In this document: piece after piece, positions 59,141-64,000 of the stretch
Position numbering within the stretch: position 1 is the first letter of the stretch
Layout of the letters: each line of letters begins with the position of its first letter
Assembly: GCA_910579735.1 (NCBI GenBank)
Contig: CAJTUZ010000002.1
Coordinates: 62,001 to 126,000 of the forward strand
Source: an uncultured Lachnospiraceae bacterium
Lineage (GTDB): Bacteria; Bacillota; Clostridia; Lachnospirales; Lachnospiraceae
DNA length: 64,000 nt
Direction: 5' to 3'
Notes under the pieces: generated by a model
Told to the model about the DNA's origin: nothing
Database searches by the model: none
Seen by the model: the letters and a program-made list of their open reading frames with translations, nothing else
Made by a program: the position numbers and the translations under genes

Positions 59141-59863
59141 ATGAACGAAGTAAGGATAGGAGAGATCATTAAGGAACTGCGGGGAATAAAAGGAGTCAGT
59201 CAGGAAACGCTTGCCGGTGTATGCGACGTGAGTATGCAGGCCGTCAGTAAATGGGAAAACGGGCAGTCCTGTCCGGATATCACCTTTTTACCGCTGCTGG
59301 CAGATTACTTTCAGGTTTCGATCGATTATCTTCTCACAGGCAGGGAAACGGAGAATGCAGATGCGGTCCAATTGGCTGACCGGATCAAGGATATGACAGA
59401 AGAAGACATTCTTTATGTCATACAATACCGGAACGGAAAGATTCTTGATCAAAAGATGTGGGAGCAGCGGGGATCGGATGCGGAGGACTGGAATACGGCT
59501 GTCCGGATTGTATTTGAAGACGAGTTCTGCCGGATAAAAGATGGCTTTCGCGTGGAGGTATGGGGAAATGCCGATATCAGGTCGAATAATAACCATCTGG
59601 ATCTGCATGCGGGAGCAAGTATCACCTGCGGTCCGGTGGAAGGCGATGTAAAAGCGGGAGCGGACGTAAACTGCGGCGCCGTGGAAGGTGATGTGAGGGC
59701 GGGAAGCGATATTACCTGCGGAGCGGTCGAAGGAGATGTTACGGCCGGCAGCAGTATTACGTGCTCTGATATTGAAGGAAACGTCCAGGCAGGATGTTCC
59801 ATATCATGTCAGAAAATAAGCGGTGATGCGGTTGCGGGCATGCAGATCAGGTACGAAGACTAG
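59141..59863 (+). CDS. XRE-family regulator with a repetitive solenoid-like C-terminal domain
   Basis: The 240-residue protein begins with a clean HTH_3 domain (residues 5-66, GVSQETLAGVCDVSMQAVSKWENGQSCPDI). A linker follows to about 150. Residues 155-240 are a series of about 12-residue repeats of the form GxVxGDVxAGxxITC (for example CGPVEGDVKAGADVN then CGAVEGDVRAGSDIT), like a bactofilin or polymer-forming beta-solenoid, each turn carrying a Cys. The ATG at 59141 follows GAGAGGG. The repeats may mediate oligomerisation or metal/redox sensing. Confidence 0.88.
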   Translation: MNEVRIGEIIKELRGIKGVSQETLAGVCDVSMQAVSKWENGQSCPDITFLPLLADYFQVSIDYLLTGRETENADAVQLADRIKDMTEEDILYVIQYRNGKILDQKMWEQRGSDAEDWNTAVRIVFEDEFCRIKDGFRVEVWGNADIRSNNNHLDLHAGASITCGPVEGDVKAGADVNCGAVEGDVRAGSDITCGAVEGDVTAGSSITCSDIEGNVQAGCSISCQKISGDAVAGMQIRYED

Positions 59864-60066
59864 AGACAGGAGCATTGTCCTGATAAAGGAATATAGGAAA
59901 TAAAAGGAAGGCTGCCCCGGCGGCCTCTTTTTAATGTCCGGAAACGGAAAACTCCGCCGGGGGATAAAAAGCAAATGACTTCAAAGTATGTTTATGATAA
60001 AATGAAAACATTGAAGCCGCAGAGAAGGTAAGATGCGATAATAAAACAAAACGGGAGCCTGATAAG

Positions 60067-60900
60067 ATGAAAATAAAATGTATTGCGCTGGATCTGGACA
60101 GGACAACTTTAAATACTGCGGGCAGACTGCCGCCGGCCAATAAGGCCGCGATTGAGTTGGCAATATCATCAGGCGTACATGTGGTGATCGCCAGCGGACG
60201 GGCCTTTGATACGCTGCCGGAAGAAGTATTGTCGATACCGGGGATAAAGTATGCAGTCACCTGCAACGGAGCGGCAATGTATGATCTGCCGGCGAAAAAA
60301 TGCCTGAAACGATACCGTCTGTCCGGGACGGCGGTAGAAGCGGTCATGAGAGTGACCAAAGAGGAAGACGTTACCTATGAAGCTTTCATAGACGGAATTG
60401 CCTATGCGGGGAAAGAATATATCGAAGACCCGGTCCGCTTCGGAGCGACATCCCAGGCAGTCAGCTATGTGCGGAAGACAAGGCGCGGACAGGAAGATAT
60501 CGCAGCCTTTATCCATGAGCGGAAAGAGCAGCTTGACAGTATGGATATTGTCGTAAAAGAAGAGGAGAAAAAAAGGGAATTGTGGGAGAAGATCGCGCAT
60601 GTTACCGAAGAGGTTTACATAACGTCTTCTGTTCAGCAGTTGATCGAAATTGCCCATAAGGATGCCGGGAAAAAATCGGGCCTTGCATTTTTCATGGATC
60701 TGTTGGGGATCAAAAGTGAAGAAACCGCGGCATTTGGAGATGCCGATAATGATGTGGATATGCTGCGCTTCGCAGGCTGCGGTATTGCCGTGGAGAATGC
60801 TTCTAAGACCTGTAAGGAAGCCGCGGACTATATTACGAAGCGCTGTGATGCGGATGGCGTGGCATATGGAATACGGGAAATTCTAAAGATAGGAAAATAA
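60067..60900 (+). CDS. Cof-type HAD-IIB family phosphatase
   Basis: The 277-residue enzyme has motif I as IALDLDRTTLNTAGRLP (residues 5-21), motif II VIASGRAFDTLPEE (about 40-53), a C2 cap insertion and motif IV AFGDADNDVDMLRFAGCGIAVENA (about 221-244) preceded by the conserved Lys in KDAGKKSGLAFF. Family members act on sugar phosphates, FMN or other small phosphates. It lies upstream of a LysR regulator on the same strand with about 57 bases between. Confidence 0.93.
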   Translation: MKIKCIALDLDRTTLNTAGRLPPANKAAIELAISSGVHVVIASGRAFDTLPEEVLSIPGIKYAVTCNGAAMYDLPAKKCLKRYRLSGTAVEAVMRVTKEEDVTYEAFIDGIAYAGKEYIEDPVRFGATSQAVSYVRKTRRGQEDIAAFIHERKEQLDSMDIVVKEEEKKRELWEKIAHVTEEVYITSSVQQLIEIAHKDAGKKSGLAFFMDLLGIKSEETAAFGDADNDVDMLRFAGCGIAVENASKTCKEAADYITKRCDADGVAYGIREILKIGK

Positions 60901-60957
60901 GGAGCAGGAAAAGAAGGCGTATTATAACAGAAGGGATACGGAAAGCAGGAGGCGGAT

Positions 60958-61845
60958 ATGGTAAATAATCTGGAATATTATAAAGTTTTCTACTATGTGG
61001 CCTCTTACAGGAGCCTGACGGCTGCCGCGGATGCGCTTGCAATTTCTCAGCCGGCCGTCAGCCAGTCCGTGAAACAGCTTGAGACGACACTTGGAACGAA
61101 ATTATTTACCAGGGCATCCAGGGGCGTGCGGCTGACGCAGGAAGGGGAGCTGCTGTTTGGTTATGTAGCCAAGGGGTATGAACAGATCGAGCTTGGAGAA
61201 CAGAAACTGAAACAGATGCTGAATCTTGATCTGGGAGAAATCCATATCGGGGCGAGCGATATGACGCTGCAGTTCTATCTGCTGCCTTTTTTGGAGCGCT
61301 TTCATGAAAAATATCCCGAAATCAAGGTGGTCGTGACGAATGCGCCGACGCCGGAGACGCTTTATAACCTGAGAGAAGGCAAGATTGATTTCGGCGTGAT
61401 CAGTACCCCGTTTGACGAACAGTCATCACTGCAGACAACGGTTGTGCGGGAAATAGAAGACGTTTTTGTAGCCGGCAGAAAGTTCATTTCCTACAAAAAC
61501 AAAATGCTGGATTTACAGGAATTGGAGAACATGCCGATTATTTTTCTGGAAGGCGTTACCAGTACAAGAAATAACATGAATCAGTTCCTGCAGAAAAATC
61601 ATGTGGAAGTAAAACCGGAATTCGAGCTTGCAACAAGCGATATGATCGTCCAGTTTGCACTGCGCAATCTGGGCGTCGGCTGCGTCGTCAGAGATTTTGC
61701 ACAGGAATATCTGGATGCAGGACAGTTATTTGAACTCCGTTTTAACAAGATCATACCAAGAAGACATTTCTGCGTAGTGACGGATACGAAAAATCCGATA
61801 TCTGCGGCGGCCAGGAATCTGTTGGCATTGGTGCATGAAACATAG
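60958..61845 (+). CDS. LysR family transcriptional regulator
   Basis: The 295-residue protein has the LysR winged-helix start NLEYYKVFYYVASYRSLTAAADALAISQPAVSQSVKQLETTLGTKLFTRASRGVRLTQEGELLFGY (residues 4-69) and an effector domain beginning GEIHIGASDMTLQFYLLPFL (about 91-110). No divergent gene is next to it, so its target is not evident. It ends 15 bases before a HAD gene on the same strand. The ATG has AGGAGG upstream. Confidence 0.94.
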   Translation: MVNNLEYYKVFYYVASYRSLTAAADALAISQPAVSQSVKQLETTLGTKLFTRASRGVRLTQEGELLFGYVAKGYEQIELGEQKLKQMLNLDLGEIHIGASDMTLQFYLLPFLERFHEKYPEIKVVVTNAPTPETLYNLREGKIDFGVISTPFDEQSSLQTTVVREIEDVFVAGRKFISYKNKMLDLQELENMPIIFLEGVTSTRNNMNQFLQKNHVEVKPEFELATSDMIVQFALRNLGVGCVVRDFAQEYLDAGQLFELRFNKIIPRRHFCVVTDTKNPISAAARNLLALVHET

Positions 61846-61860
61846 AAAGGGATAAAAAAG

Positions 61861-62463
61861 ATGATAACAACAATTATTTTTGACATTGGCAATGTACTTG
61901 CGGATTTTACATGGAAAGAGCATTACGAAAGTCTCGGATATACGGGAGAAATGCTGGAGAGGCTTGCAAATGCAACGGTGCGCAGCAATCTGTGGAATGA
62001 GTTTGACAGAGGGACATTGACGGTGGAAGCGTTAGAGGAAGGCTGCATTTTGAATGACCCTGAGATCGGGGCGGATATCCGGAGATGCTTTGCCGATGTA
62101 CAGGGAATGTTACGAAGAAATGACTATGCCATTCCGTGGATACAGGAATTAAAGCAGAAAGGTTACAGGACCTTATATCTGTCCAATTTTTCCGACAGAG
62201 CGGAGAAAGAGTATGCCGACAAACTGGATTTTCGTCCCTTTATGGATGGGGGAATTCTCTCTTATGAAGAGAAGGTCATCAAGCCGATGCCGGAGATTTA
62301 TCAGCTTTTGATCGACAGGTATCAGCTTGTGCCGGAAGAATGTGTTTTTCTGGATGATACGGAGAGAAATCTTCCGCCGGCGCGTGCGCTTGGTATTCAT
62401 ACGATTCATTTTAAGGATCTGGAGCAGGCGAAGGCGGAGCTTCGTAAGCTGGGGGTCGAATAA
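61861..62463 (+). CDS. HAD superfamily hydrolase, subfamily IA (YihX-like)
   Basis: The 200-residue enzyme shows HAD motif I as IIFDIGNVLADF (residues 4-15), the GxVL nucleophile context of sugar-phosphatase YihX types, motif II TLYLSNFSDRAEKEY (about 101-115), the Lys in EEKVIKPMPEIYQLL and motif III FLDDTERNLPPARALG (about 162-177). It likely dephosphorylates a hexose phosphate, although this is inferred only from similarity. It follows the LysR gene closely. Confidence 0.9.
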   Translation: MITTIIFDIGNVLADFTWKEHYESLGYTGEMLERLANATVRSNLWNEFDRGTLTVEALEEGCILNDPEIGADIRRCFADVQGMLRRNDYAIPWIQELKQKGYRTLYLSNFSDRAEKEYADKLDFRPFMDGGILSYEEKVIKPMPEIYQLLIDRYQLVPEECVFLDDTERNLPPARALGIHTIHFKDLEQAKAELRKLGVE

Positions 62464-62499
62464 ACGCAAATGGCCGTTTAGAAAGGATGTGGTCATGAA

Positions 62500-63357
62500 A
62501 TGAAAAATCCGTTGATTCGTTTAAGAGAAATCCATAATTTTGTTGGAAACACGGAACGTATGGTAGTGGAATTTTTGCTGCAGAATCCCGAAGAAGTTCT
62601 GCACTGCAATATCAGGGAGCTGGCGGCCAGGGTCTATGTTTCGCCCGCTACCGTCATCAGGTTGTGCAAAAAACTGGGGTTTGACGGCTACAGGGACTTC
62701 AGGCAGGCGCTGGTCTATGAGCTTGCGTTGTATCAGAACAATGAGAGAATGGACAAAAACGACGTCGAGCGGGATGACGATATCGAGAGTATTGTGGAAA
62801 AGATCACATACAAAAATATGACATCTCTTGAAGAGACCAGAAAACTGATCGACGTGGAGAAAGTAGAAAAATGTGTGGAACTTTTGTGTTCCTGCAATCA
62901 CATCTTTCTTTTTGGCATGGGTGCGTCTTTGTGTGTGGCAAAAGACGCCTATCTGAAATTCCTGCGGGTAAATAAACCGTGCTTTGTGGCGGAAGACTGG
63001 CATTCTCAGTATATTCTGGCACAAAATTCCACGTCCAGGGATGTCGGTATTTTCATTTCCTATTCCGGTGAAACAGGAGAGATGATCAGGTGCCTCGAAC
63101 AGGTGCGGGCGAATCAGACACCGGCCATTTTGATCACCAGATTTGCGGCTTCTACCATGGCGGCTATGGCGACCTATGTGCTTTTTACGTCTGCCAATGA
63201 ATCGCTTTTCAGAAGCGGTGCGACTTCGTCCCGTATAGCGCAGTTAAATATGATAGATATTTTATATACGGCTTATGCGGCGGCGAATTATGATCAGTGC
63301 ATATCACGGTTAAATATTACCCATATTGAGAAAAATATTAAAATTGACGGACGTTAG
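62500..63357 (+). CDS. RpiR/MurR family transcriptional regulator
   Basis: The 285-residue protein has an N-terminal RpiR helix-turn-helix (about residues 1-75, with ELAARVYVSPATVIRLCKKLGFDGYRDFRQAL) and a sugar isomerase (SIS) domain (about 120-270), including HIFLFGMGASLCVAKDAYLKFLRV and VGIFISYSGETGEMIRCLEQVRA. It likely senses a sugar phosphate or amino sugar. A 27-bp palindrome and a solute-binding lipoprotein gene follow, which suggests that the regulator controls the sugar uptake system starting there. Confidence 0.93.
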   Translation: MKNPLIRLREIHNFVGNTERMVVEFLLQNPEEVLHCNIRELAARVYVSPATVIRLCKKLGFDGYRDFRQALVYELALYQNNERMDKNDVERDDDIESIVEKITYKNMTSLEETRKLIDVEKVEKCVELLCSCNHIFLFGMGASLCVAKDAYLKFLRVNKPCFVAEDWHSQYILAQNSTSRDVGIFISYSGETGEMIRCLEQVRANQTPAILITRFAASTMAAMATYVLFTSANESLFRSGATSSRIAQLNMIDILYTAYAAANYDQCISRLNITHIEKNIKIDGR

Positions 63358-63433
63358 CGCATGCAGTCCGTCTGCAGTTGGTAAAAATGTTAGATTTCCT
63401 GTTAAAAATGGGAAATTATGTGTTAATTATGCC

Positions 63434-63460
63434 ATGTTATGAAACAAAGTTTCATAACAT
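63434..63460. promoter_or_regulatory. 27-bp palindrome, probable RpiR operator
   Basis: ATGTTATGAAAC-AAA-GTTTCATAACAT is a perfect 12-bp inverted repeat (63434-63445 with 63449-63460). A second half-site, TTGAAACTTTGTTGAA, follows around 63471-63486. It lies between the RpiR gene and the solute-binding protein gene, about 85 bases before its start, and so overlaps or precedes that promoter. Confidence 0.65.
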
Positions 63461-63544
63461 ACAAATTTTATTGAAACTTTGTTGAACGAGTGCTAATATG
63501 ATTATACGAAAACAGGGCTTTTAGAAAAGAAGGAGGATAAGACT

Positions 63545-64000
63545 ATGAAGTTAAAAAAAGTAATTGCGTCTACTTTGGCTGCAGCTATGGTGCTTTCTCT
63601 GATAGGATGCGGAAGCAGTGGTTCTGAAGCTCCAGGCACGGAACAGAGTAATCATACAACGGAAGAAGCACCCGAACCTGCAGGAGAAGACACAGCGAAC
63701 GAAACAAACGAAACAGAAGTAGCGCCGGAAGAGACAGAGGCGGCATCAGAGGCGCCGGATACCATTACCGTTATGGTTCCCCCGGTAACGGGGACTTATG
63801 TAGATGATATGAATGAGTGGATCAAGGAGTATCAAAAAGATCATCCCAACATTACGGTCAACGTGATCGCAACTTCCTGGGATGAACACACATCGAAACT
63901 GACGACTATGGCGCTTGCCAATGAAGCGCCGGATATTACCGAAGTAAGTTACGGTGCGGTCGGCACTTTTGTTGAAATGGGAGTCGCTGTCAATATTAAG
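63545..64000 (+). CDS. Extracellular sugar-type solute-binding lipoprotein (3' end cut)
   Basis: Only the first 152 residues are in the window. A lipoprotein signal peptide MKLKKVIASTLAAAMVLSLI is followed by G-C with the lipid-modified Cys at residue 22, and a Glu/Thr-rich linker to about residue 70. The mature domain starts PDTITVMVPPVTGTYVDDMNEWIKEYQKDHPNITVNVI (about 73-110), typical of family 1 extracellular solute-binding proteins for sugars. The ATG has AGGAGG. With the RpiR gene it appears to begin a sugar uptake operon continuing beyond the window. Confidence 0.9.
   Translation, partial: MKLKKVIASTLAAAMVLSLIGCGSSGSEAPGTEQSNHTTEEAPEPAGEDTANETNETEVAPEETEAASEAPDTITVMVPPVTGTYVDDMNEWIKEYQKDHPNITVNVIATSWDEHTSKLTTMALANEAPDITEVSYGAVGTFVEMGVAVNIK

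Noticed and set aside
1..64000. Prophage, conjugative element or secondary-metabolite cluster
   Set aside because: No phage structural, integrase, relaxase, NRPS/PKS or RiPP genes were recognised; only small IS and intron remnants are present.

Overview
The window looks like chromosomal DNA from a Gram-positive, anaerobic, probably motile member of the Clostridia, most likely family Lachnospiraceae. The reasons are moderate GC, strong AGGAGG-type ribosome sites, consensus sigma-A promoters, a class III fructose bisphosphatase, a DUF1836 protein, a YerC-like repressor, an ECF transporter S component, a [FeFe]-hydrogenase-like chemoreceptor and a lysine riboswitch of Firmicutes type. The genus cannot be fixed from sequence alone.

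Layout. 1-5208: a clipped gene end, a cN-I type 5'-nucleotidase overlapping mutY, a GT2 glycosyltransferase, then on the minus strand a PAP2-like membrane phosphatase and a diacylglycerol-kinase-family lipid kinase. 5382-10419: glyA and a threonine-branch cluster (homoserine dehydrogenase, phosphoglycerate-mutase-like putative homoserine kinase, aspartate kinase). 10508-12466: a soluble protein joining ferredoxin, H-cluster-type hydrogenase, a second Fe-S domain and a chemoreceptor signalling domain. About 12545-23770: an accessory zone holding a group II intron-like relic, a MarR/nitroreductase/radical SAM/mutM cassette, a LUD protein, an unexplained structured-RNA candidate, a membrane GH3 hexosaminidase with an extreme Asp/Glu tail, tRNA-Gly, two flavodoxin-like genes divergent from an HxlR regulator, IS256 and IS200/IS605-like remains, a broken DUF4258 toxin beside an intact antitoxin, and a deleted methyltransferase.

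23774-41240: mostly housekeeping and envelope genes (transglutaminase-like protein, double flavodoxin, HAD phosphatase, class A PBP, YigZ, MgtE, TypA, SSB-like protein, CobO-like ATPase), then dapA-dapB behind a lysine riboswitch and the class III fbp. A 224-bp inverted-repeat element with flanking 12-bp direct repeats lies upstream of typA, and a 58-bp relative sits upstream of an EamA-type exporter.

41246-64000: a low-complexity lipoprotein, a eukaryotic-type HisA, a cold shock protein, a YerC-type repressor, a DUF1836 regulator, an orphan ABC solute receptor, an EamA exporter, a membrane chemoreceptor, a PspA/SPFH envelope-stress pair, pcrA, rlmD, an SDR, an ECF S component with a uridine-kinase-like enzyme, a small soluble chemoreceptor, an AI-2E-family permease, an XRE regulator carrying a repetitive solenoid-like tail, two HAD phosphatases, LysR and RpiR regulators, and the start of a sugar-type solute-binding lipoprotein with a 27-bp palindrome in front of it.

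The most unusual items are the hydrogenase-chemoreceptor fusion with its altered catalytic site, the structured intergenic region near 17.1-17.5 kb, the MITE-like element family, and the XRE-solenoid protein. All functional calls rest on reading motifs by eye. No database or folding search was run.
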